Shown: in pieces, positions 1-6,349 of the stretch
Layout of the letters: every line of letters starts with the position of its first letter
How positions within the stretch are numbered: position 1 is the first letter of the stretch
Notes under the pieces: model-generated
Database searches by the model: none
What the model was told of the DNA's origin: nothing
Seen by the model: the letters and a program-made list of their open reading frames with translations, nothing else
DNA from: an uncultured Gemmatimonadota bacterium
Lineage (GTDB): Bacteria > Gemmatimonadota > Gemmatimonadetes > Longimicrobiales > Gaopeijiaceae
Assembly: GCA_937136445.1 (NCBI GenBank)
Contig: CAKZOQ010000459.1
Coordinates: forward strand, 1-7,805
DNA: 7,805 nt
Direction: 5' to 3'
Made by a program: the position numbers and the translations under genes

Positions 1-1232
1 ACTCCCTGGAGGACATGCGCACCCTCTTCCGGGGCATCGACCTGGGCGAGGTGAGTACCTCCATGACCATCAACTCCACCGCCGCCATCCTCCTGGCCTT
101 CTATGTGGCGTTGGGTGACGAACAGGGCGTGCCCCGTGATCGGCTCACCGGGACCATCCAGAACGACGTCCTCAAGGAGTACGTCGCCAGGGGAACCTAC
201 ATCTACCCGGTGGACGCCTCGCTCCGGCTGGTGAGCGACGTCCTCGCCTTCTGCTCTACCGAGGTGCCGCGCTGGAATACGGTCTCCATCTCCGGCTACC
301 ACATCCGGGAAGCCGGTTCCACGGCGCCCCAGGAGGTCGCCTTCACCTTCGCCAACGGTCTGGAGTACGTGGAGCGGGCCCTGGCGGCCGGGATCGAGCT
401 GGAGGCCTTCGCCCCGCGCCTCTCCTTCTTCTTCGCCGCCCACAACGACCTCCTGGAGGAGGTGGCGAAATTCCGCGCCGCCCGGCGGCTCTGGGCCCGG
501 CTCATGAAGGACCGCTACGGAGCCTCGGACCGGAGCTGCCGGCTGCGATTCCACACCCAGACCGGCGGCTCGACGCTCACCGCCCAACAGCCGCTGAACA
601 ACGTGGTGCGGGTGACGGTGCAGGCGCTGGCCGCCGTCCTGGGAGGCACCCAATCCCTCCACACCAACGGCTACGACGAGGCCCTGGCCCTCCCCACCGA
701 GGAATCCGCGCGGCTGGCCCTTCGCACCCAGCAGATCCTGGCCTCCGAGTCGGGGGTGACCCACACCGCCGACCCCCTGGGAGGCTCGCACTACGTGGAA
801 GCCCTCACGGACGAGATCGAGGAACGGGCGGTGGACTACCTGGAGCGGATCGACGAGATGGGAGGCGCCGCCAAGGCCATCGACTTCATGCGGGAGGAGA
901 TCCACCGGACCGCCTACCAGGTCCAGCTCGACATCGAGTCCGGTGCGCGGGAGGTGGTGGGTGTGAACGTCCATACCGAGGACGAGGAGTCGGCTCGCAT
1001 CGGCCAGCCGGACTACACCGCGTTGGAGGAGGGCCAGAAAAGGGCCCTCCGTCATCGCCGGGAGGCCCGGGACGAGGAGGCGGTGGCCCGGGCACTCCGG
1101 GCGGTGGACGACGCCGCGGGGGGGGAGACCAACCTCATGCCGCCCATCATCGACGCCGTGAAGGTCGGGGGCACCCTCGGGGAGATCTCGGACCGCCTCC
1201 GGGAGCGCTGGGGCACCTACGACCACTCCTGA
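1..1232 (+). CDS. Methylmalonyl-CoA mutase, catalytic (large) subunit, 5'-truncated by window edge
   Basis: This is the C-terminal ~409 residues of the TIM-barrel catalytic domain of adenosylcobalamin-dependent methylmalonyl-CoA mutase, which interconverts (R)-methylmalonyl-CoA and succinyl-CoA in the cytoplasm. The frame is open from base 3, so the ATG at 15 is internal; by family length I infer ~140-150 residues are missing. Counting from that ATG, visible family motifs are GTIQND (46-51), the Arg of VARGTY (Arg59), SGYH (His96), FHTQTGGSTLTAQQP and GGTQSLHTN. Gln49, Arg59 and His96 align, from memory of the family, with Propionibacterium Gln197, Arg207 and His244. Arg207 binds the substrate carboxylate, and isobutyryl-CoA mutases have Gln there, so methylmalonyl-CoA is the likely substrate. 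The protein ends at TYDHS with no B12-binding domain. It is therefore the split type that needs a separate small subunit, which is not in this window. It is probably the last gene of an upstream unit. Confidence 0.93.
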   Translation, partial: SLEDMRTLFRGIDLGEVSTSMTINSTAAILLAFYVALGDEQGVPRDRLTGTIQNDVLKEYVARGTYIYPVDASLRLVSDVLAFCSTEVPRWNTVSISGYHIREAGSTAPQEVAFTFANGLEYVERALAAGIELEAFAPRLSFFFAAHNDLLEEVAKFRAARRLWARLMKDRYGASDRSCRLRFHTQTGGSTLTAQQPLNNVVRVTVQALAAVLGGTQSLHTNGYDEALALPTEESARLALRTQQILASESGVTHTADPLGGSHYVEALTDEIEERAVDYLERIDEMGGAAKAIDFMREEIHRTAYQVQLDIESGAREVVGVNVHTEDEESARIGQPDYTALEEGQKRALRHRREARDEEAVARALRAVDDAAGGETNLMPPIIDAVKVGGTLGEISDRLRERWGTYDHS

Positions 1233-1260
1233 GGCCGCGCTGACAGGAACCGGCGCGCCC
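1233..1260 (+). terminator. Candidate weak terminator hairpin after the mutase gene
   Basis: Directly after the stop codon, bases 1236-1242 can pair with 1251-1257 (7 pairs, one of them T-G), extended outward by two more G-C pairs across a C-C mismatch, with an 8-base loop. The following bases (1261-1269) are T-rich for this genome but are not a true T run, so termination would be inefficient or would need Rho. The right location for a terminator is the main support. A simple GC-rich hairpin by chance is the alternative. Confidence 0.3.
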
Positions 1261-1268
1261 GTTAACTT
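1240..1268 (+). promoter_or_regulatory. Candidate sigma-70-like promoter for the fmdB-argS-...-rib unit
   Basis: CTGACA at 1240-1245 matches the -35 consensus at 5 of 6 positions. TAACTT at 1263-1268 is a poor -10 (3 of 6), with a 17-base spacer. It sits in the only intergenic gap large enough for a promoter and in its most A/T-rich part. A start near 1275 would leave a leader of about 50 bases before fmdB. The -35 overlaps the candidate terminator hairpin. The -10 match is weak, so this is a best guess, not a firm call. Confidence 0.25.
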
Positions 1269-1326
1269 TCATGGCTGTCGCCGGGGCCTTGCAGCTCCCC
1301 TCCGGACTCCTCCTTCGCAGCCGACC

Positions 1327-1665
1327 ATGCCGACGTACGAGTACCGGTGCCCCAACGGGCACACCTTCGAGCTCTTCCAGAGCATCTCCGCCGAGCCCGG
1401 GGGCACCTGCCCCGAGTGCGGCGAGGACGGAGAGCGGGTGATCTCCGGAGGTGCCGGGTTCCTCTTCAAGGGCGACGGCTTCTACATCACCGACTACCGG
1501 TCGGAGGAGTACAAGAAGAAGGCGTCCAAGGAGGCCCCGAGCGAGGGCGGTTCGTCCACAGAGAGCTCGGGTTCCGGAGACGGTGCGAAGAAGGGTGGGG
1601 ACAGCTCGGGTGGCACCTCTTCCGCGGGTGGGGACGGCGGCGGCTCCGCCTCGTCCTCCGACTGA
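1327..1665 (+). CDS. FmdB-type small zinc-ribbon protein with Ser/Gly-rich tail
   Basis: A 112-residue member of the FmdB (Zn-ribbon_8) family, often labelled a putative regulatory protein; its biochemical role is not established. The start MPTYEYRCP is the family's usual N-terminus. A CPECG knuckle lies at 28-32, followed by the typical GGAGFLFKGDGFYITDYR block (41-58). From about residue 59 the chain is a low-complexity Lys/Glu then Ser/Gly/Asp tail, probably disordered; a Ser-rich tail is normal for this family. The oddity is the first knuckle. Instead of C-x-x-C-G-H it reads C8-P-N-G-H12, one residue shorter and without the second Cys, so His12 may be a metal ligand. No Shine-Dalgarno sequence precedes the ATG; the leader is pyrimidine-rich. 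It is the first gene of the packed block, 7 bases before argS. Confidence 0.85.
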   Translation: MPTYEYRCPNGHTFELFQSISAEPGGTCPECGEDGERVISGGAGFLFKGDGFYITDYRSEEYKKKASKEAPSEGGSSTESSGSGDGAKKGGDSSGGTSSAGGDGGGSASSSD

Positions 1666-1667
1666 GG
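1664..1667 (+). promoter_or_regulatory. Ribosome binding site that fixes the argS start
   Basis: GAGG overlaps the fmdB stop codon (TGA at 1663-1665) and lies 5 bases before the GTG at 1673. It supports that GTG as the argS start, rather than any start further upstream inside fmdB, and suggests coupling to fmdB translation. Confidence 0.6.
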
Positions 1668-1672
1668 TCGTC

Positions 1673-3367
1673 GTGGCCGAAGAGACGATTCGCGCCGCGG
1701 TGCGTCGGGTCCTGGAGGAGATGGGTGCGCCGCCGGACACCGCCGTGCACCTGGAGCGCCCCCGGGACCCGGACCACGGGGACCTGGCCACCAATGTGGC
1801 GATGACCCTCGCCGGAACCCTGCGCCGCCCGCCCCGCCAGATCGCGGACGAGATCGCCGACGGGCTGGACCTGGCCTCCGCCGGGGTCCGCTCGGTGGAG
1901 GTCGCCGGGCCGGGCTTCCTCAACTTCCGGCTCAGCTCCGGGACGGTGGCCTCGGTACTGGAGACGATCCTCGAGAAGGACGACGCCTACGGGCGGACCC
2001 AGGTCGGCGGGGGCGAGGCCGTCATGGTGGAGTTCGTCTCCGCCAACCCCACCGGCCCGCTCCACCTGGGGCACGGGCGACAGGCGGCCCTGGGCGATGC
2101 CGTGGCGGCCCTCCTGGAATGGACGGGCTGGTCGGTGCACCGGGAGTACTACTACAACGATTCCGGCACCCAGATGGACAACCTGGCCCTCTCCGTCCGG
2201 GCCCGGTACCAGGAGCACTTCGGACGGGAGGCGGAGCTCCCGGAGAACGGCTACCGTGGGGAGTACGTCCGGGAGCTGGCGCGGTCGCTGGCGGACCATG
2301 TCGGAGATCGCTACCTGGACGACGATTCGCAGGACGCGTTGGATGCCATGCGGATCCACGCCGTGGAACTCCTCCGGGCGGAGCAGGACCGGGACCTGGC
2401 GGAGTTCCGGGTCCTCTTCGACCGCTATTTCCTGGAGTCTTCGCTCTACGAGGACGGGGCGGTAGAGGAGACGGTGGCGGATCTGCGCGCCTCCGGGCAC
2501 GTGTACGAGGAGGACGGCGCCGTCTGGCTCCGCACCACCGCCTTCGGCGACGACAAGGACCGGGTGATGATCCGCTCCAACGGTCTTCCCACCTACTTCC
2601 TCCCGGACGTGGCCTACCACCGGGACAAGTGGCGGCGGGGCTTCCACCGGGCGGTGAACGTGCAGGGCTCCGATCACCACGGGACGGTGGCGCGGGTCCG
2701 CGCGGGACTGCAGGCGCTGGGGCTCCCTGAAGGCTACCCGGAGTACGTGCTCCACCAGATGGTCCGGGTGGAGCGGGGCGGGGAGGAGGTGAAGTTCTCC
2801 AAGCGCGCCGGTGCCTACACCACCATGCGGGAGCTCTCCGACGAGGTGGGGGTGGACGTGGCCCGCTACTTCCTGCTCATGCGGAAGCCGGAGGCCCACC
2901 TGGTCTTCGATCTGGACATGGCGCTGGACGAGTCCGACACCAATCCGGTCTACAAGGTGAAGTACGCCCACGCCCGGATGTGCTCCATCTTCGCCCGGGC
3001 GGGGCTGGAGCTGGAGGAGGCCTCGCTGGCCGGCGTGGATCTCTCCGTGCTCGACCACGAGCTCGAGCGGGAGCTCATCAAGAACCTCGGAGAGCTCCCG
3101 GACGTGCTGGAGCGGGCCGCTGCGGCCCGCACGCCCCACGCCGTCTGCGAGTACCTGGAGCAGACCGCCGGAGCCGCCAACTCCTGGTACCACGCGGGAA
3201 ACCCGTCGCGGAACCCCGAGCTCGCCGTCCTGGTGGACGATCATGAGCTCCGGCAGACTCGCCTCGGGCTGGCACGGGCCGTGCAGATCGTGCTGCGCAA
3301 CGGCTTGAAGGTCCTGGGCATCCCAGCGCCGCGGGAGATGCGCCGGCGCGACTCCGACTCCGACTGA
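1673..3367 (+). CDS. argS: Arginine--tRNA ligase (arginyl-tRNA synthetase)
   Basis: A complete 564-residue class I synthetase that charges tRNA-Arg with arginine using ATP; the length is normal for the bacterial enzyme. Domain order is the N-terminal Add-1 domain (about 1-100), the Rossmann catalytic core with the HIGH-type signature HLGH (131-134) inside NPTGPLHLGHGRQ, the KMSKS-type loop KFSKR (374-378) followed by AGAYTTMREL, and the DALR anticodon-binding helical domain, which opens around YAHAR (431-435) and closes with the typical LKVLGIPAPREM end. The open frame extends upstream to 1451, but those residues overlap fmdB in another frame and look like shadow coding. The GTG at 1673 gives MAEETIRAAVRRVLEE, a normal ArgRS N-terminus, and has a ribosome binding site. 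KFSKR in place of KMSKS is an accepted ArgRS variant. No frameshift or missing domain is seen. Confidence 0.97.
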   Translation: MAEETIRAAVRRVLEEMGAPPDTAVHLERPRDPDHGDLATNVAMTLAGTLRRPPRQIADEIADGLDLASAGVRSVEVAGPGFLNFRLSSGTVASVLETILEKDDAYGRTQVGGGEAVMVEFVSANPTGPLHLGHGRQAALGDAVAALLEWTGWSVHREYYYNDSGTQMDNLALSVRARYQEHFGREAELPENGYRGEYVRELARSLADHVGDRYLDDDSQDALDAMRIHAVELLRAEQDRDLAEFRVLFDRYFLESSLYEDGAVEETVADLRASGHVYEEDGAVWLRTTAFGDDKDRVMIRSNGLPTYFLPDVAYHRDKWRRGFHRAVNVQGSDHHGTVARVRAGLQALGLPEGYPEYVLHQMVRVERGGEEVKFSKRAGAYTTMRELSDEVGVDVARYFLLMRKPEAHLVFDLDMALDESDTNPVYKVKYAHARMCSIFARAGLELEEASLAGVDLSVLDHELERELIKNLGELPDVLERAAAARTPHAVCEYLEQTAGAANSWYHAGNPSRNPELAVLVDDHELRQTRLGLARAVQIVLRNGLKVLGIPAPREMRRRDSDSD

Positions 3368-3383
3368 CCCCAACCTGGATTCC

Positions 3384-4313
3384 ATGTCGATTCTGTGCGT
3401 GGGAAGCGTCGCCCTCGATTCGGTGGAGACGCCCTTCGGCGAGGCCACCCGAGTCCTCGGCGGCTCCGCAAACTTCTTCGCGGCCTCCGCGAGCCTGTTC
3501 ACCTCCGTGCAGGTCGTGGGTGTGGTGGGCGAGGATTATCCCCTGGAGAAGCTGGACTTCCTCCGGGAGCGGGGCGTCGACCTCTCCGGCATCGAGGAGC
3601 GACCCGGCGAGAGTTTCTTCTGGGCCGGCCGCTACCACTACGACCTGAACAGCCGGGACACGCTGGAAACCCGCCTGGGGGTCTTCGCCGACTTCAAGCC
3701 GAGGATTCCGGAGAGCTTCCGGTCGGCCCGCCACATCTTCCTGGGCAACATCGACCCCACGCTCCAGCTCGACGTCCTGAATCAGGTCGACGACCCCGGC
3801 GTCGTGGCGGCGGACACCATGAACTACTGGATCGAGGGGGCTCGGACGGAACTCCTGCAGTTGCTGGAGCGGGTGGACATCCTCCTGGTGAACGACGCCG
3901 AGGCCCGCCAGCTCGCCGACGAGCCCAACCTGCTGAAGGCGGCGGAGTGGATCCGGGGGCGCGGGCCCTCGGTGGTGGTCATCAAGAAGGGGGAGCACGG
4001 CGCCATGCTCTTCGACGGCGACGCCGTCTTCTTCGCCCCGGGCTATCCGCTGGAGCAGGTCTTCGATCCCACGGGGGCCGGTGATGCCTTCGCCGGGGGA
4101 TTCCTTGGGTACCTGGCCCGACGGGACCGGATGGACCACGAGACGCTCCGTCGGGCGGTGGTCTTCGGCTCCGCCACGGGCTCCTTCGCGGTGGAGGACT
4201 TCAGCATCGACCGCTTCCGCTCCCTGGACATGCAGCAGGTGGTGAAGCGGGTCCGGGAGTTCCGGGAGATGACCAGCTTCGAGGCGCCGGTACGGGAGGT
4301 CCTCGGTGTCTGA
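3384..4313 (+). CDS. PfkB-family carbohydrate/nucleoside kinase, substrate unknown
   Basis: A 309-residue ribokinase-like enzyme that should transfer the ATP gamma-phosphate to a sugar or nucleoside hydroxyl. The N-terminal strand has VGSVALD with Asp12 in the usual substrate-binding position, followed by the glycine motif LGGSANFFAAS (25-35). The C-terminal PfkB signature is DPTGAGDAFAGG (228-239), with Asp234 the expected catalytic base and GAGD forming the anion hole. Internal marks such as RYHYDLNSRDT, DTMNYWI and NDAEARQL, and the end FAVEDFSIDRFRSL, recall a conserved but uncharacterised bacterial subgroup; they do not match ribokinase, fructokinase, adenosine kinase or 1-phosphofructokinase in a way I can name. 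It starts 16 bases after argS with no clear ribosome binding site, and its last 8 bases overlap purM. It could be a ribose or nucleoside kinase given the purM link, but that is speculation. Confidence 0.88.
   Translation: MSILCVGSVALDSVETPFGEATRVLGGSANFFAASASLFTSVQVVGVVGEDYPLEKLDFLRERGVDLSGIEERPGESFFWAGRYHYDLNSRDTLETRLGVFADFKPRIPESFRSARHIFLGNIDPTLQLDVLNQVDDPGVVAADTMNYWIEGARTELLQLLERVDILLVNDAEARQLADEPNLLKAAEWIRGRGPSVVVIKKGEHGAMLFDGDAVFFAPGYPLEQVFDPTGAGDAFAGGFLGYLARRDRMDHETLRRAVVFGSATGSFAVEDFSIDRFRSLDMQQVVKRVREFREMTSFEAPVREVLGV
4294..4300 (+). promoter_or_regulatory. Strong ribosome binding site that fixes the purM GTG start
   Basis: GGGAGGT inside the end of the kinase gene lies 5 bases before the GTG at 4306. 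It is the best Shine-Dalgarno match in the window and decides the purM start, although that start overlaps the upstream gene by 8 bases. Confidence 0.7.
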
Positions 4314-5358
4314 GGGCGGCCGGGACCCGGGCGCCGGGCTCAGCTACCGGGATGCCGGCGTGGATCTGGACGCCGCAGAGCGGACGAAGGCCCGACTCAA
4401 GGAGCTGGTGGCCCGTACCCGGGACGAGCACACCCTCTCGGAGCTGGGCGCCTTCGGCGGGCTCTACCAGGTGCCTCCGGGCCTGGATCAGCCGGTCCTG
4501 GTCTCCTCCGCCGACGGGGTGGGGACCAAGCTCAAGCTCGCCTTCCGCACCGGCCGCCACGATACCGTGGGGCAGTGCCTGGTGAATCACTGCGTCAACG
4601 ACATCCTGGTGCAGGGGGCGCGACCCCTCTTCTTCCTCGACTACCTCGCCTCTGGTGCCATGGACGAAGAGGTGGTCAGCGCCGTGGTGCGGGGGATGGC
4701 GCTGGCCTGCGGCGAGAATGGCTGCGCGCTCCTGGGCGGGGAGACGGCTCAGATGCCCGACTTCTACAGCCCCGGTGAGTACGACCTGGCCGGCTTCATC
4801 GTCGGAATCGTCGAGCGGACGCGGATCCTGGACGGCTCGCGGATCCGCGCCGGGGACGTCCTGGTGGGGCTCGCCTCCAGCGGGCTGCACACCAACGGCT
4901 ACACGCTGGCCCGAACCATCGTCTTCCAGCGGATGGGGCTCACGGTGGACGACGAGCTCCCGGACGCAGGACGGACCGTGGGCGAGGAGCTGCTGGCCGT
5001 CCACCGCAGCTACCTGCCGCTGCTGCGGGGCCATCTCGAGGCTCCCTGGCTCCACGGCCTGGCCCACGTCACCGGAGGCGGCATCCCGGGCAATCTGCCC
5101 CGCGTGCTCCCCGGCGGCCTGGGCGCCCGGGTGGATCGGGACTCCTGGTCCGTCCCCGCCGTCTTCCAGACGCTGCGGGAAGCCGGCGGGGTGAGCCGGG
5201 ACGAGATGGATCGAGTCTTCAACATGGGTGTGGGGATGATCGCCATCGTCGGGGCCGATGGGGTGGACCCCCTCACCAACGCGGCCGACGAGGCGGGCAT
5301 CGAGGCCTTCGTGGTAGGCGAGGTCGTGGAAGGCCACGGCGTGGAGTACCAGGGATGA
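4306..5358 (+). CDS. purM: Phosphoribosylformylglycinamidine cyclo-ligase (AIR synthetase)
   Basis: A complete 350-residue PurM, which closes the imidazole ring of formylglycinamidine ribonucleotide with ATP to give aminoimidazole ribonucleotide, the fifth step of de novo purine synthesis. Family motifs appear in order: SYRDAGVD (13-20), ADGVGTKLKLA with the ATP-contacting DGVGTK (70-75), HCVNDILVQGA, LLGGETAQMPDFY (GGE at 144-146), SSGLHTNGYTLAR, HVTGGGIPGNLPRVLP and FNMGVGM. Length and all motifs are as expected for an active enzyme. It starts at a GTG inside the kinase gene, with a strong ribosome binding site. Its stop (TGA 5356-5358) overlaps the next gene's ATG in an ATGA joint, which predicts coupled translation. 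No other pur gene is present, so the pathway must be scattered elsewhere. Confidence 0.97.
   Translation: MSEGGRDPGAGLSYRDAGVDLDAAERTKARLKELVARTRDEHTLSELGAFGGLYQVPPGLDQPVLVSSADGVGTKLKLAFRTGRHDTVGQCLVNHCVNDILVQGARPLFFLDYLASGAMDEEVVSAVVRGMALACGENGCALLGGETAQMPDFYSPGEYDLAGFIVGIVERTRILDGSRIRAGDVLVGLASSGLHTNGYTLARTIVFQRMGLTVDDELPDAGRTVGEELLAVHRSYLPLLRGHLEAPWLHGLAHVTGGGIPGNLPRVLPGGLGARVDRDSWSVPAVFQTLREAGGVSRDEMDRVFNMGVGMIAIVGADGVDPLTNAADEAGIEAFVVGEVVEGHGVEYQG
5343..5346 (+). promoter_or_regulatory. Ribosome binding site for the barrel-like gene
   Basis: GGAG near the end of purM lies 8 bases before the ATG at 5355. Together with the ATGA overlap it supports that start, which also places a good signal peptide at the N-terminus. 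Confidence 0.5.
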
Positions 5359-6347
5359 GCTCCCGATCCGACCGGTCCGTCGCCGCACCTCACCGGTCCG
5401 CCCTCCCTGCGGTGTGGGCCCTCGGCGCCCTCCTGGCCCTCGCTGTGCTGCCGGAGGCTGCGGCGGCCCAGGAGGAGCTCGCCACCGCCTGCCAGCAGGC
5501 CGGTGGCAGCACCCTGCGCTGCACCGAGGCGGCCACCACCGCCCGGGCCGTCCAGGGACATCTGGGCCTCATGTCCGGACTGGGGAGCGAGGTGCCGGGG
5601 AGCGCCGGCACCCTGGGCCGCCGGCTGGGAACGACCCCCCGCATTGCCGTGAGTGGTCGGGTGGGCTTCACGGACGTGGGTGTACCCGACCCCTCGGACG
5701 CCGGGGAAGGCCCCGCTCGGGAAGCCGGCTTCATCCTCCCCTCGCTCCAGGGTCAAGTCGCACTGGGCCTCTTCGACGGCTTCTCGCCGATGCCCACCGT
5801 CGGCGGCGTCCTCTCCGTCGATCTCCTGGGGAGCGCCGGCGTCGTGTTCTTCCCCAAGGGCCAGGGGTTCGACGGTAGCGTCACCCAGCTCTCCTTCGGC
5901 GCCCGGGTAGGCCTGCTGCGGGAATCCTTCACCCTCCCGGGGGTGGCCGTCTCCCTCACCCGGCGGCTCCCGGGCCCCGTGACCCTCGGCGCGCTCACCG
6001 CCGGAGACCGCGCCAGCGTGACGGTGGACCCCGGGGTGACGTCGGTGCGCGCCACCGTCGGCAAGGACCTCCTCAGCGTGGGGGTACTGGCCGGCGTCGG
6101 ATACGACCGATACGACGGCGACGCGATCCTCCGCCTCCGCGACGTGCCCGAGGTACGGGACGACAGCTTCACGGCCAGTCGCGCGCTCTTCTTCGGCGGA
6201 GCTTCGTTGAACTTCCTCATCCTCCAGCTCTCCGCCGAGCTCGGGTGGGCCAAGGGCTTCTCCGCGCTGGACGCCTACCGGAACGTGCCGTACGACGTCA
6301 CCGGCGGCACGCTCTACGGCTCCCTGGCCTTCCGCCTGACGCTCTGA
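5355..6347 (+). CDS. Uncharacterised exported protein, probable outer-membrane beta-barrel
   Basis: I do not recognise a named family in this 330-residue protein. It has a Sec-type signal peptide: a basic N-terminus with Arg4, Arg7 and Arg14, a hydrophobic core at about 16-33 (LPAVWALGALLALAVLP) and an AAAA-Q junction that predicts cleavage after Ala38. The early mature region holds two cysteines, Cys46 and Cys56, which could form a disulfide in the periplasm. From about residue 95 the chain is a run of alternating, Gly- and aromatic-containing strands with polar turns, for example RIAVSGRVGF, SLQGQVALGLFDGF, LSFGARVGLL, VGVLAGVGYDRYDGD and ASLNFLILQLSAELGW. It closes with GTLYGSLAFRLTL. That pattern suggests a small outer-membrane barrel, though the last residue is Leu and not the usual Phe. 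Codon use matches its neighbours. It is joined to purM by ATGA and to ribD by a 2-base gap. A soluble periplasmic beta protein is the main alternative. Confidence 0.75.
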   Translation: MSSRSDRSVAAPHRSALPAVWALGALLALAVLPEAAAAQEELATACQQAGGSTLRCTEAATTARAVQGHLGLMSGLGSEVPGSAGTLGRRLGTTPRIAVSGRVGFTDVGVPDPSDAGEGPAREAGFILPSLQGQVALGLFDGFSPMPTVGGVLSVDLLGSAGVVFFPKGQGFDGSVTQLSFGARVGLLRESFTLPGVAVSLTRRLPGPVTLGALTAGDRASVTVDPGVTSVRATVGKDLLSVGVLAGVGYDRYDGDAILRLRDVPEVRDDSFTASRALFFGGASLNFLILQLSAELGWAKGFSALDAYRNVPYDVTGGTLYGSLAFRLTL

Positions 6348-6349
6348 CC

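Noticed and set aside
1271..1441. Possible upstream ORF (ATG at 1271, stop at 1439-1441) in the fmdB leader
   Set aside because: Most of it overlaps fmdB out of frame, it has no ribosome binding site, and its peptide has no regulatory look, such as a run of one amino acid.
1451..1672. N-terminal extension of the argS open frame
   Set aside because: The extension is Arg/Pro-rich, overlaps fmdB in another frame, and does not resemble the ArgRS N-terminus. GTG 1673 with GAGG upstream is far better.
1487..3502. 671-residue open frame on the - strand across argS
   Set aside because: It lies exactly opposite argS, whose motifs are complete. Its translation is His/Pro/Val/Arg-rich low-complexity sequence without recognisable domains, a typical antisense shadow of strong third-position GC bias.
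3078..4139. 353-residue open frame on the - strand across the end of argS and the kinase gene
   Set aside because: Antisense shadow that crosses a gene boundary on the coding strand; no recognisable protein.
4838..4849. 12-base perfect palindrome CGCGGATCCGCG in purM
   Set aside because: It encodes a normal PurM segment and short GC palindromes are expected by chance. There is no partner site or intergenic location to suggest an operator.
4201..5388. 395-residue open frame on the - strand across purM
   Set aside because: Antisense shadow of purM with low-complexity translation and no domain.
6245..6349. N-terminal extension of the ribD open frame
   Set aside because: It overlaps the barrel-like gene in another frame and adds an Arg-rich segment not found in RibD. 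ATG 6350 gives the normal N-terminus.
6348..6349. FMN riboswitch expected in front of riboflavin genes
   Set aside because: Only two bases separate the barrel-like gene from ribD, and I see no RFN-type conserved blocks in the coding sequence before it or in the 1233-1326 leader.
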